From assembly GCF_009905375.1 (NCBI RefSeq), contig NC_133650.1, forward strand, positions 304,517,203-304,581,202: a stretch of DNA of 64,000 nt. Direction: 5' to 3'. Source of the stretch: Apium graveolens. Its lineage: Eukaryota; Streptophyta; Magnoliopsida; Apiales; Apiaceae. This document shows positions 24,101 through 34,735 of this stretch, in pieces. The notes beneath the pieces were generated by a model. The model saw only the letters and a list, made by a program, of their open reading frames with translations, was not told the origin of the DNA and searched no databases. Position numbers and translations under genes: made by a program. Every line of letters starts with the position of its first letter. Positions within the stretch are counted from its first letter, which is position 1.

Positions 24101-26341
24101 TAAATATTCAGAAACAACTTTTAACTGATAGCTCAAATAATAAGTCCAGATAGCACCACGGAACATCGAACAAAATGTTGTACGTGAAATATGCCATGCA
24201 ATAACTACGATGAAATCTTGCAACTATCAGGATTAATTTTTCATTTTAGCATCTAATCCTTAAGGCCAAAATCAGGTTAGGCGGTTCCATCATGTTTATT
24301 ACAACTTCAATTTCGGAATCTAAGTATTAAGTCAATGATCATAGTGAACATGAACATCACATATGTCTTTAAGATGAATTAATCACAATTAAGGCTACAA
24401 GAAACAAAATGGATAGCCGCCAATACACCTATCAAGTATCTACAACACCGTCACCACAGCATGCATAGCACCTGTTACTGTAGGGGGATTAAAACAAAAA
24501 CTGTGAAGAAAATTTAAGCAGGAAAGAGATGAATAAGATGAGAGTGTGAATCTTATGATTAGAATTTTAAAAGATATAAGCGGAAGAAAGAGAATATCAT
24601 TTATTGGTTAACCGTAAAGGAAGAAACTTTAGATACGGTTGCTGTATATTACATAAAAGGATGAGTCTTTGTTTATAAATGTCTACAATTCATTTCAGAA
24701 TTTATTCCTTCCACCAAGTGAATGCAACCTAATTGATCAGCTGTGGGATACTATTTGTTTAAACGACTACAAGAACATTCTTTTGGTCTTATTAAGAATT
24801 AATAAAGAACTTTGAAGTGTGGCTACTGCGCAAACAATGAAGCACAAAGTGTTAATTTAAAACTCTTCTCCCCAAGGCCAAATACATTAGGTTACAAAGG
24901 TGTCATTATCCCGTGGCCAGAAAATTAGAAACAGATATGAATAAACTCAAAGACGCAATACTAGCTTTAAACCAGACAAGAAAATTATTCATGACCTATC
25001 ATAACAAGTTCTAACAGCTTAAAGACAAGCTTCTGATAAAATGTCGTACCCTTGAGATAATTGCAGTGCCAGAATACCCAAGCTTAGAGACACTACATGT
25101 CCAAAAGCTATCTTTATATCCTTCAAGAAAAGAGCATTTAACTGCCTCAACATCTTTCTCCTGTTTTGAAAGGAGAAATTTGATAACTTAGATTTCATAA
25201 TTTCACTGTAATATCAAATCCCAGAACTGTCTTTTATGTAACTCAGGAACAGATACAACAATTATTGCAACTTTAATGTCATATACTCATATCTGGGTTA
25301 GTTCAAAAACAAAACACTAAGTAACTCATATTGCATGACGTCCATCTCATAATTTGTGTATTTATCCATATGTTGTGTAACAATGATCTCATTTTCTTCT
25401 AATAAAAATACTGGGACTACTGTCTAACAATGATTACCCGTCCTGCTAAACAAAATGTATTGAGACAACGTTGGGTCACTTATAGGGCATGTTATGCGCA
25501 TTCAAAAAGAACAGCTTTTGCAAAATGGATATATTCATAAAACGGAGCTTGCTCTTGAAGTTATTCGTTCATCCTCAATTACATCGGTACATAGATTATT
25601 GTCATAAGCATCTCAATATATACCAATTTACAGCTAAGCAGCACGGATTACTTAAGTGTCAATTCGAGCCACGAATCATCCCTTTGATAAAATGATAACC
25701 TGACCCCATCAACCTATTAGCAAGTATGCCCTAGACTATGCACTTGGGATATCGAGATTACAGGAATTAGAAAATACGTGCCTGTAATTTAGTTTCTTGC
25801 AAGCACAAGACATCAAAGTCTTCCCTTTGTACAAGTTGCAGTGCAGAAAATCCTTCCAATTTCGGTAAAGCTCTTATGCCGTTGACATTCCAATACATAA
25901 TCTTAACATGCTTTGTGTCAGCGGTAAGAGGAGGCTTCCTCATAGTTCGTGGATTGTAAGATTTCCACCCTTTCTGTGGCTTCTTGTGTGTAAGAACAGT
26001 CCAGGGCTCGCCCTAGTTCTCTAAAGATCAACTATCTCCGATGCTCCATCAGCTTCAGCAATAACAGCTGCAACATCTTCCTTTCCACAGTTGGGGTTTA
26101 CTAACTAGAAACATAATAAATAATTGAAAAACAAATATTTCAGTTGTCTCAACCACAATGGGGAAAACAAATTGAGTTCCCGAATACAAAACCTGTTGCC
26201 TTATTAGATTTTATTGATATACTTTTTTTTTTCAAGTAGCTTGGAATTAGATTCCGCAATGATTTCTCTACCGGTGCCTTATTCACGCCGTTTTATGTCC
26301 GTTTAGCCGGAGAACTCTTGGAAACAGTAGTAGTGACACAC
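21165..26341. repeat. Segmental duplication, partner of 57085-63080
   Basis: From the downstream flank (GTTTCCA.TAAAGGTTTAACA near 21167 and 57087) through all shared ARP introns and exons to exon 5, the two segments match in the same orientation, introns included. It is therefore a DNA-level duplication, not a retrocopy. Homology stops at about 26341, where F-box sequence begins. The partner contains two MITEs that are absent here. Confidence 0.85.
21899..26341 (-). pseudogene. ARP-type AP endonuclease pseudogene (copy A), 5' truncated
   Basis: Exons equivalent to exons 5-12 of the ARP gene at 58280-63932 are visible: 26341-26193 (partial), 26104-25782, 25160-25050, 23975-24065 region, 23771-23724, 23188-23105, 22683-22524 and 22020-21899. 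Transit and SAP exons are missing. Defects against the intact copy: an in-frame TAA in the first relic exon; a +1 shift at the start of the next exon and a -1 shift plus CAG to TAG about 90 bases later; SWNVNG changed to YWNVNG; +2 bases in the exon for GYVPNSG, which removes that motif and leads to a stop; in the last exon, -1 then +1, scrambling about 12 residues; and the catalytic SDH now SDN. One exon has an in-frame extra Lys. Several exons remain clean, so decay is recent. A truncated transcript is possible but not an active nuclease. Confidence 0.9.
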
Positions 26342-26346
26342 TATAT

Positions 26347-26560
26347 GCTATTTCTCGAGTATGTTGATAAGAGGAGGGTGGAGACTTTGACTCAGAGAAC
26401 GGATCGTAGAACCAGTACAACGAACCATTAACAAACTTTCCCGAATCAAAAAACGGAACAAAAACTAGGCTATGAAGGAGATTGACAGCAGTCAATTGGA
26501 CTTGGGAACTAAAAACCTTAACAATAATATTACCCCCAGACTTCCAATCCTTAAAATAAC
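26347..26560 (-). pseudogene. F-box associated-domain fragment, inverted-repeat arm 1
   Basis: The minus-strand frame contains VFVPFFDSGKFVNGSLYWFY, whose FVNGSLYWF core is the hallmark of the FBA domain that follows many plant F-boxes, with KVFSSQVQ upstream in another frame. No F-box and no start are present. It abuts the truncated ARP copy at about 26341-26347 and is an inverted copy of 26882-27104. Confidence 0.6.
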
Positions 26561-26799
26561 ATTAAAGGGAGACAACGTTAAAATCATGAAGCAATGTGAT
26601 TAATGATTGTTTGTGATTAAGAACTGTTTTTTGGCTCAATTGCTAAACAATCAAACTTCTTCTTGTGGTTCTACTGATCTGAATTATCCCAAAAACATGT
26701 AGCAATGTTGAAATTGTTGGTTCGTGCTTAGGGTTAATTATCTTTCCTTTTCCTGTGGAATCCAAACACGTGAAGATATAGAAACCTTCTTGTAGATGT

Positions 26800-27104
26800 T
26801 TATTAGTTTGATGACTCTTATATTCTTTATAGATTTGGTTATGACGATCTTCTTAATGATTGTAAGGTTTTCTCCTTTAAAATGTTATTCCAAGGATTGA
26901 AAGTCTGGAAGTAATACTATGGTTAAGGTTTTTAGTTCCAAGTCCAACTGTTGGACTACTGTCAATCCCCTTCCTAGTTTAGTTTTTGTTTCGTTATTTA
27001 ATTCCAAAAATTTGTTGATAGTTCGTCGTACTGTTTCTACAATCCCTTCTCTTAGTCAAAGTCTCCACCCTTCTCTTATCAACTTACCTGAGAAATAGCC
27101 TCCT
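26800..27104 (+). pseudogene. F-box associated-domain fragment, inverted-repeat arm 2
   Basis: The plus-strand frame near 26826-26900 reads LYRFGYDDLLNDCKVFSF, the FGYD...DYKV signature of FBA domains, then runs into stops. From 26882 to 27104 the sequence is an inverted copy of 26347-26560, for example GGTTAAGGTTTTTAGTTCC and AGTCAAAGTCTCCACCC. The arms differ by many substitutions and small indels, so the pair is not recent. The spacer is 320 bases. Confidence 0.6.
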
Positions 27105-27301
27105 CTAAGCTGCATTCTAGTCAGTGAGGCTGAAAGGTTACCTGAGAAATTTAAGAAATTTGTATAAGCAAAATCCAGTGAAGAGAGCTTGTTTGTTTGA
27201 ACTCTTGGAAAATAACCAGTGAGAATTTCATTTTGGGTCATGTTGTTTGTTACATGTTTAAGTAATAAACAAGTCGATATCTGATATAATGTAAGGTTCA
27301 A
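27090..27301 (-). pseudogene. LRR receptor-like protein fragment
   Basis: The minus-strand frame contains LTGYFPRVQTNKLSSLDFAY followed by TNF..FSGNLSASLTRMQL and GGYFSGKL. The order matches the leucine-rich repeats of Cf-type plant receptor-like proteins (LTGYLP...L.SLDLS.TNFSGNLP.S....L..C.FSG). Only about one and a half repeats remain, with no signal peptide or membrane segment. It is a relic next to the F-box fragments. Confidence 0.5.
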
Positions 27302-27383
27302 AACACTAACAAATAAAAATTAAAGTGAAAACAAAGTCTACATAGATTATAAGTCACTTCGTGTTAGTTGAGATTAAATTAGG

Positions 27384-27580
27384 TCTGTCAAAAAAATTCA
27401 AAAAATCCGATATCCGTTCGAAAAATCCGTATCCTTATTCAAGAAAAAACGGATATTAACCGTATCCGAAATAAAACGGATATTATCCGTATCTGAATCC
27501 AAATATTTAGGATACGGATATGGGCACATCCGTATCCGAAAATATTCGAATCCGAAAATAAATAAATAAATAAATAATAT
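27384..27580. mobile_element. hAT element left terminus with subterminal repeats
   Basis: TAGGTCTGTCAAAAAAATTC is a plausible hAT inverted-repeat end. It is followed within 170 bases by about ten copies of CCGTATCCG, CGGATA or ATCCGTAT in both orientations, the typical transposase-binding subterminal region of hAT elements. The transposase follows 440 bases later. The matching right end was not found, so the full element is not bounded. Confidence 0.6.
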
Positions 27581-28022
27581 ATTTAATTTTATATATTATA
27601 TTTAAAATAATTAAATCATCATATTTATATAAAATAAAGTAAGTTGGGCTGTTGGGGTGTCTAATTAAATTAAACTTCATAATAGATAGTAACTTATAAC
27701 ATTTTATTTTATACTTAATTAGTCAAAACTCAAAAGGCTCAAAACCCTTAGTCGTTCACTCGTTCCATATTCAACTTCATCGCCGCCCAACTCATCGTCG
27801 CCGCCTTCGTTACTCTCTCAACTCTCAAGTCTCATCTCACTGTTTCATCTGGATTTTGTCATTACTCTCTCTCTTAAAAAAGCAAAATTTACTAAAGAGG
27901 TTTGTTTGCCCAGTTTATTCCCTAATCCTGATTTATTAAATGATATGAAGATTGTTAATTTAATATGATTTCGAATCTTTGATTTTTTGCAGATTTAAGT
28001 TTTGTGCTTAGGGTTTTTCTCG

Positions 28023-30160
28023 ATGGAACAAGGTAGAATTGTTAATTTATTTTTTTACCTTTTCTGAATTTTAAACTTTTATTATACTTTTAATTAGCTT
28101 ATCTGCTCATGTGTGTGTGTTTATACTTGAATGTATGTGTGTTTAAAATTACAGGTCATGCCTCAAGTTCAACTCCAAGTGTATCATCAAGTTCAGTTGG
28201 CATGGTATCATCCAAATGTGTCGAAAGTGTTTCTAAGGGCAGTGATTTGGATTGCATAATTGTTACACAAGAAGATAATTTAGTTGCCAAAAATGATCAA
28301 GGACAAGAGCAACCGGCCAAAAGGAAGAAGCCTTTGAAATCAGAAGTTTGGAATCATTTTGATCTTATTGAAATCGACACAAAAGGTACTAAAAAAGTTG
28401 ATGCTATTTGTAAGTATTGTCACACATGTTTTAATGGAGCAAGTGATCAAGGTACAACTCATTTAAAAAATCACACAAAAACGTGTTGAATGAGATTAAT
28501 AAAAGTTCATGTATCCCAAATGTTAGGAAAACAAGTCAGTGGTGAGGATTCTCGGGCAAAACTAGGGGTTCATAAATTTGATCCTAATGTTGAGAGGGCT
28601 TTATATGCTAAAATGACCGCTAAACATGATTTGCCTTTTCTAATGGCAGAATATGAGTATTTTCGTCTCTGGATATCTTATGTGATGCCTTCTTATAAGT
28701 TTCGGTCTAGGAATACCGTAAAATCTGACTTGCTAGGGGTGTATGCGGCTGAGAAAGATAAAATCTATAAGGAAATTGAAAATTTAACTTCTAGAGTTAG
28801 TCTCACCACTGATGGGTGGAAGCTAAAGCATCAGAATAGATCTTATTTTTGTGTTACTTGCCACTATATTGATGATGATTGGGTATTGCACAAACGAGTT
28901 ATTTCTTTTCGTGTTGTGCCTTATCCTCATGGTGGCGTTAATTTGAGTGCGTGGCTAAAAGAGAGAATATTAGAGTGGAATATTGATAATAAGTTGTCCT
29001 CAATTGTTGTTGATAATGCTTCTAATAATCTAGGGATGCTTTTAGGTATAAAAAATTGGTTAAACGGAAAAAGAGCACTTGTTCACAATGGTGACATGTT
29101 CCATATGCGTTGTGTGCCGCATATTTTTAATTTGATTGTTAGAAGTGGGTTAGAGATGCTTGAACATTTAGTTGAAAAAATTCAAAAAACTGCAAAATAT
29201 ATCGGATCTTCTGCCCAAAGGGATGAGAAATTTACCATTGCATTATCTCAAACTAAACTTAATTCCAAGAGACGAATTCCTTATGATGTTGACACTCGTT
29301 AGAACTCAACTTATGAAATGATTGCGGCATCACTTGAACTTCGACCAGCCATTGAGCGTCTTAAAGAATTAGATCCTGAGTTTAAATTTCTGCCTTCAGA
29401 ACTAGAATGGGAAAATGGAAAGAAAGTGTGTGATCGTTTAAAGATTTTTTCAGATATTACGAAAAAACATTCAGGTGTAAAATATCCAACTGCAAATCTG
29501 TACTTTATTGATGTGATTCAAATTCGTAGTTGCATTAAAACGTGGGCTGAATCTTCTGATGAGTAGATTAGTGCAATGGGTTATAAAATGCAAATGAAAT
29601 TTGATAAGTATTGGGAAGAATGCAATAAGTTGTTGAGTTTCCTATGCTTACAAGGGTATATATGATATTAATGCTGACTTTCATGTTGATGAAATACGTG
29701 AGTTCTTGGTTCAGATTTTTAATGAGTATTCTGAAAAATTTGGAAGTAATAGAGGCTCTATAGAAAATTCTGGTGGTACAAGTTATGGTAGTGCAAGTGC
29801 AGGTGGTGGAGAATGGTCAGGGGTTTTCAGGAATTCATTGCAAGTAGTAATTTGAGAGAAAATACAAGAAAAGAATATTTAGAAGAAAAGTTGTTTCCGA
29901 TGGAGAAAGAAGTGGAATTTGACATTCTTAATTAGTGGAAACTTAACGGACCTAAATTTTCCGTCCTTGCACAGATGGCTCGGGATATATTAGCTATTCC
30001 TACTTCTTCTGTTGCATCTGAAAATTCTTTTAGTAAGTGTCGCAGGATTATAACGGACACTCGTTCTTCTCTAAATGATGAATCGATTGAAACTTTGATG
30101 TGTGTAAAAGATTGGCTTCCGGAACTCAAGGATGGCAAGTTTTACTTTTTTACTATTTAA
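28023..30160 (+). pseudogene. hAT transposase (BED zinc finger), inactivated
   Basis: Exon 1 is 28023-28032 (MEQ plus one base), donor GTAGAA, acceptor TTACAG, and exon 2 begins at 28155. In order: a Ser-rich leader; a BED zinc finger (SEVWNHFDLIEID, CKYCHTCFN, HLKNHTKTC); LTTDGWK; HMRCVPHIFNLIVRSGL; and the C-terminal hAT dimerisation domain (ILAIPTSSVASENSFSKCRR, LMCVKDWLPE). Four in-frame stops interrupt it: TGA at 28487 after the zinc finger, TAG at 29300 where DTRWNST has lost its Trp, TAG at 29564, and TAG near 29934 where a Trp of an expected WWKLN is lost. Near 29640 a frame change and apparent deletion remove the LDPR-containing core. It cannot encode active transposase. Confidence 0.9.
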
Positions 30161-30445
30161 CTACGCTGCACTTGTGATGAAAAAACATAAAATGGTTGTC
30201 ACTTTTCAACTTTTTTTATAGGAAATCAATCGGAAAAATTTCAGAGGATGGTGCGTCTATTGGTTGGGATACTGCATGGGATTTGGACTTCTAAAATAAG
30301 CAGGCCTGCAAATCTGGTTTAGCATTTTCATCTGATATTGCATACTATGTATCTTTCATTCTTGTTATTAAAAGTCCCTATATTGAAGTTTGTTAAGTAA
30401 TGAATAAATTGAAGAAATTTAATAGGGTCATCGCTGTGCTTACAG

Positions 30446-30535
30446 GATGAGTCCGTCTTGATTTGGTTCTCGGGTAAAGAGGAGAAACTCCTTAAACTTA
30501 GTCATGTCTCCAGAATTATTTCAGGCCAACGCACT
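30446..30535 (+). pseudogene. Isolated exon of a PRAF (PH-RCC1-FYVE) gene
   Basis: This is a 90-base open exon, phase 0 at both ends, bounded by CTTACAG and GTAAGT. It translates to DESVLIWFSGKEEKLLKLSH followed by VSRIISGQRT. The wording matches the PH domain of plant PRAF proteins, which carry PH, RCC1 repeats and FYVE. No neighbouring PRAF exon was seen in the flanking kilobases, so it is a captured or stranded exon. It lies 285 bases after the hAT transposase end and may sit inside that element. The reading frame and both splice sites are intact. Confidence 0.7.
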
Positions 30536-31181
30536 GTAAGTTAAATGATTTCATATACTTCTGTAACTATTTAGGGGATCTTGTATGTAATGTTAAATTA
30601 GAATGGATTATGCAGAAGTATTAGTGTTTGTATGTTTAATTTGTTTCAGAAAGGACATCATTAGGATATATAATATATAACTGTTATTATATGAACTGGA
30701 TTTATAAGTAGATAGTTGAATATGTGCAGCTTCAGGCCTTCAGTTTTAGCAACATGATTTAAGTAGTAAGTCTGCAATATACAAAGAAGCGGATGTTGTT
30801 CTGTGAATTAGTTACACTAAAGGTCTGCGAATTATGATGTTGTTCTCTGTTTTCTTTTAGTCAGTAGCTTTGCGTTCAATTTATAGTTGTCACTGGCAGT
30901 ATTAAATGGGTATGACAGCAGGATGAAAAGAGTGTACGTTTAATCAAATAACAGAAGATTTTAGATAAGCAAAAGGCATTTATTCAGAAGCTCGTGTAGT
31001 TCTGTTACTCCCTTATTTGGCATAAAAAAGGTTCTGTTTCTCCCTTGGCCAAATCTACATCCTTACACAAGTTACATTAGTGACTTAGTATACAATTATG
31101 TCCTTAGAACTTAGATTGTCTTAGAGAATGCTAAATTTTTAGCTTTAACCAAAATGATTGGGGCTTGTTTAAAGATGTCTG
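30536..31181. other. No gene recognised
   Basis: This is moderately AT-rich sequence between the PRAF exon and a hAT-like terminus. It may be PRAF intron sequence carried along with the exon or internal hAT sequence. I find no second exon. Confidence 0.3.
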
Positions 31182-31512
31182 TAGGGCTGTAATTCGAGCC
31201 GAGTCGAGCCGAGTTCGAGTTTTTTACAGTCGAGTTCGAGCTTTTTTTTATCGAGTCGAGCCGAGCCTGAAAATAATCGAGCCTGAATTGTGTGTTCGAG
31301 CTTGGCTCGGGTAATACACGAGCCGAGTTCGAGCAGTTCGCGAGTTTTCGAACTTAACGAGTTAAGTTTTTTCACGAGTTTTCGAGTTTAACGAGTTTTT
31401 TCAAATATTTTCGAGTTATCGAGTCCTTATCGAGTTTATCGAGCCTACGAGTTTATCGAGTTTTTAACATGTTTTCGAGTTATCGGGTTCTTATCGAGTT
31501 ATTCGAGTTTTA
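31182..31512. mobile_element. hAT-like terminus with TCGAG subterminal repeats
   Basis: TAGGGCTGTAATTCGAGCC is followed by a 300-base region holding more than twenty copies of TCGAG, many extended to GAGCCGAG or ACGAGTTT. Dense short words next to a TAGGGCTGTAA-like end are characteristic of hAT elements. The words differ from the CCGTATCCG set at 27.4 kb, so this is a second family. The opposite end was not identified. Confidence 0.6.
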
Positions 31513-33190
31513 TTTTTACCTCGTAAAAATATTTCTTTTTTTGAAATTTTGACTTATAATTTAAAAACATTAGTTTCACTATTAATAACGATAAATAAAT
31601 GTTCAAAATAACATACATGTGTTCTGAGGTAAATCTAACAACATATTCAAATACATGTATAAACTAGAAAACAAATAACAGCACCTTTGTTAGTATAATT
31701 TTTCAAATAATCTATTCTATTAATATTGTTTAACTCTATCTTCATATTCCTTAAAAATGTACTTATTGTTCTATATTGTATATTGTATATCTTATATATA
31801 TGATAAATAAAGTAAAATGATAATTTTATTATTGTCGGGACTCGGGGGAGAAAAGTAATTTTTATCTTTTTTAAAACAAAAGTACGTAATAGACATTAAA
31901 TCATTAATAAATAACAATTATAAACATAATAATTTTAATTAATAGCAATACATCATAATAAAACTTTTTTTGGTGTAATTTATATCATAGTTGTATAATA
32001 TACATATTAACTTATCACTAAATTGTAAATTTAGATCTAATTAGTTGACATCTCAATTAAAATTTAGACAACTATCAAAAGTATGAATCGAATTTATAAT
32101 TAAATATCAATATAGTAGTAATACATTATTACTATAAAGGACCGTTAAATTTTAAAATAAATGATAACTTTTTAGTCTAAAATAAAGGAATATTCTATAG
32201 ATTCATGATTTAAACAAAAAAATAGAAACCCTATATTGAATAGATTATTTGATGTAAAATTCGCAACTGTCCTTTTTATTTTAAAATAAAATCAAACGAA
32301 ATTCGATAACAATTTTACTTGCTTCAACTCCAACTTGATTCTTTTTAGTTTTTTGTTTTACTCTTTCAAATTAATAAATTCTTTTTTTTCTATAAAATAT
32401 TAATTATTGATGCAATACAAATCTAATTCAGTTCAAAACAAAATTAGTTTTGAAACAAAATAAATGTTACATGAAATTTCAGGATTTATGTATCATTATT
32501 ACAATGTTAAGTGTTAAGTTTATTAATCAAATATGGTAGAATCGTAATGAGGTTATGGAAGACATGATTAGTATATTAAGGTTGACCAAAAAAACCCCCT
32601 TGGGTAGAAAAAGGGACAATATATAGGAAGGCATCTGAACTTTGAAGCAACCGATTGAAAAAAATAAATGCAAACAAATAAAAGTAAGGAAGGGGTCCCC
32701 TCAAATATACACAAAATGACAAAGGACTACCAATATCAAAATATATATACATAACCAAAAAAAAATTATCAATCATGTAAATAACAAATATAGAAAGACA
32801 TACGTCATATTAATAATATAAGTAAAATAAAATAGCATTAATCATGTAAATAACAAATAAAAATAGCATCAAGTTATATTAATGGAAAAAAATAAAAATA
32901 TAGAAAAACATAAGTAATATTAATAACATAAGTAATAACATATATAAAAAATAAAAATTTGTAAATTTGTAAATTTGTAAAAATTTGTAAATGTCTGGGA
33001 GAACATTTTATCACTTTTTTTTATTTAAATTTGTAAATTTCATAAAATTTGTTTATTTAAAAAAAACAGATTCGGATTCGGATATTTGTAAATTTGTTTT
33101 TTTTTTATTTTTTTATTTGATTTTCAGTTTAAAAGTTAATAAAATGTCACTAAAGTCGTTTACTATTATTTAATTATTTTTAAAATAATA
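31513..33190. other. AT-rich intergenic stretch, nothing supported
   Basis: Long A/T runs dominate, with local duplications such as ATCATGTAAATAACAAATA near 32775 and 32844, and a run of GTAAATTT around 32957-32990. At 33069-33084 the phrase GATTCGGATTCGGATATTTG echoes the subterminal words at 27.4 kb and might mark the right side of that hAT element. Confidence 0.3.
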
Positions 33191-33518
33191 TTTTCTAATG
33201 TAAAAGTAAATTGACGCTAGGATGTACAGTAACTAGTAGAAAATAAAGTCTACAAGTCAATTTGTGCTGAAAACAAAGTTTAAAGAGAAAGAAGTCGATT
33301 TGTGTTAGGTTAGTACCAAAATTTGATACTTTGGTACTTTTGTGCCGCAATAAAATAAAATTTCGCTTATTAATAAAGAGTATATAAATACTTATTGTGT
33401 ACAGAAGCCAAAACGAAATACATGTCGGTTTTAAAAGTTACTTCTAAAATCAATAAGAAAAAAGAAGGAACTATCAAAATATTAGTTGAAAAAGATAGCA
33501 AAAGTAACTAGACATTAC

Positions 33519-33596
33519 CGCAACTTCTACATTTGCTACAGATTAGTCGTTTGGGCTCGAAAGCATTGAAATAATACCTAAAACTATACTCTCTAC
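33519..33596 (-). pseudogene. Relic exon of a UBC7-class E2 gene
   Basis: This is a 78-base block bounded on the minus strand by TTTGCAG and GTAATG. It reads VESIVLGIISMLSSPND, stop, SVANVEVA, matching the intact E2 at 13522-14028 (VESILLSIISMLSSPNDESP, then ANVDAA). The stop replaces the Glu of NDES. The flanking splice signals show it derives from an intron-containing gene. No other exon of that gene was recognised nearby. Confidence 0.8.
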
Positions 33597-34446
33597 CTGC
33601 AAAGGATAACAGGGTATCATAGTTAAATTATAGGGTAAACATGCTAACATAAATTTAACAAATAAAAGATATAAGGCTAACCAAAAACCAATAGAGCTTC
33701 AATATCCCAAAACATGTTTAATAAATTCAAAGGTAAAAAGACTAGACCATGGTTGCACAGCAGTGATGCCAACAGCTACTATTACCAAACTTGCTTTGGG
33801 GATTGGAACTGGCAAACACGGATTATAACATTGTGAATATCATAAACACATTAATATAATTTTTTTTAAACACACTAATATAGTTAGTGGGACCCAAAAG
33901 GAAAATAAATTTGGTTCCAAAAATTACACACTCATCAAGCTTGGAGAAGATGACCAAGTGCAGTGTAGTGCAGCAACTAAGTGCCGCACCCCTGCTTTCC
34001 AGCTTAATATTGAAATTTCCAGTCACTGAGAATGATGAGTGATGACAATATCTTTGGCATCCGTTTAACAGAATTAAGCACCAGAAGGCCAAGGGGAAAC
34101 TTTATCGCTTATTGCAGCTTAATTTCTTAACGAAATATCAGTTATAATCAACTTGAGCAAATATCGACAACAAACTAATTATAAGAACTGGGGCATAATA
34201 CATGAACAGTAGTAATCCTTGTCTACACCAATCCAAAAACTAAGACTGCCTTGCAAATGCTCAAAAACAATAAAAGAACCAAACCTAATATATCAAAACT
34301 AGTAAAACCAATTAATTTATAAAACCACAATTCAATTACCAATAAAAACAAAAAACTTTAAAAACAACAATCAAATTTTAAGTTCAATATAAACAAAACA
34401 GACATAAAACTCACTATAAAGCAAACAATTTATCGCAGAAAATCAG

Positions 34447-34735
34447 AATCGGGCACTAATCAAAGAAGGCTCTTGCAATTGGAAAAAATACTAACAGCTC
34501 AACACTAAACCCTTGTCTTCACCAATCAAAAGTAACACTTTCACACACTCTGTCTTTCCCAATTTACCCTCATAAAGCCTCAAAACTTCCCCTAATGTCC
34601 TGTTCTCAGGCAAACTCTTAGCAAGTTTCAAAATTTCAACCACCACATTATCATCACCAGCACCACAACCCGGGTCATATTCAGGGCCGGGTCCGGGAAA
34701 ATCGGGTTCAACTCCTTGGGCATTAATTTCTTTAG
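34447..34735 (-). pseudogene. Fragment of an EMB1006-like pentatricopeptide repeat gene
   Basis: The minus-strand frame runs from GVEPDFPGPGPEYDPGCG through AKSLPENRTLGEVLRLYEGK and GKTECVKVLLLIGEDKGLVL to a TAG at 34491. Reading continues in frame as YFFQLQEPSLISARF. The order resembles the N-terminal region of plant EMB1006-type PPR proteins (LPEN.TLGEVL..YEG, then CLYFFEWM..LQEPSL). If so, the TAG replaces a Leu codon and four residues are deleted just after. The comparison is from memory of the family. No PPR motifs or remaining gene follow. Confidence 0.55.

Noticed and set aside
33823..34092. 89-codon frame between the PPR and E2 fragments
   Set aside because: I checked it as a possible missing CYP22 or E2 exon. 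No motif of either family is present.
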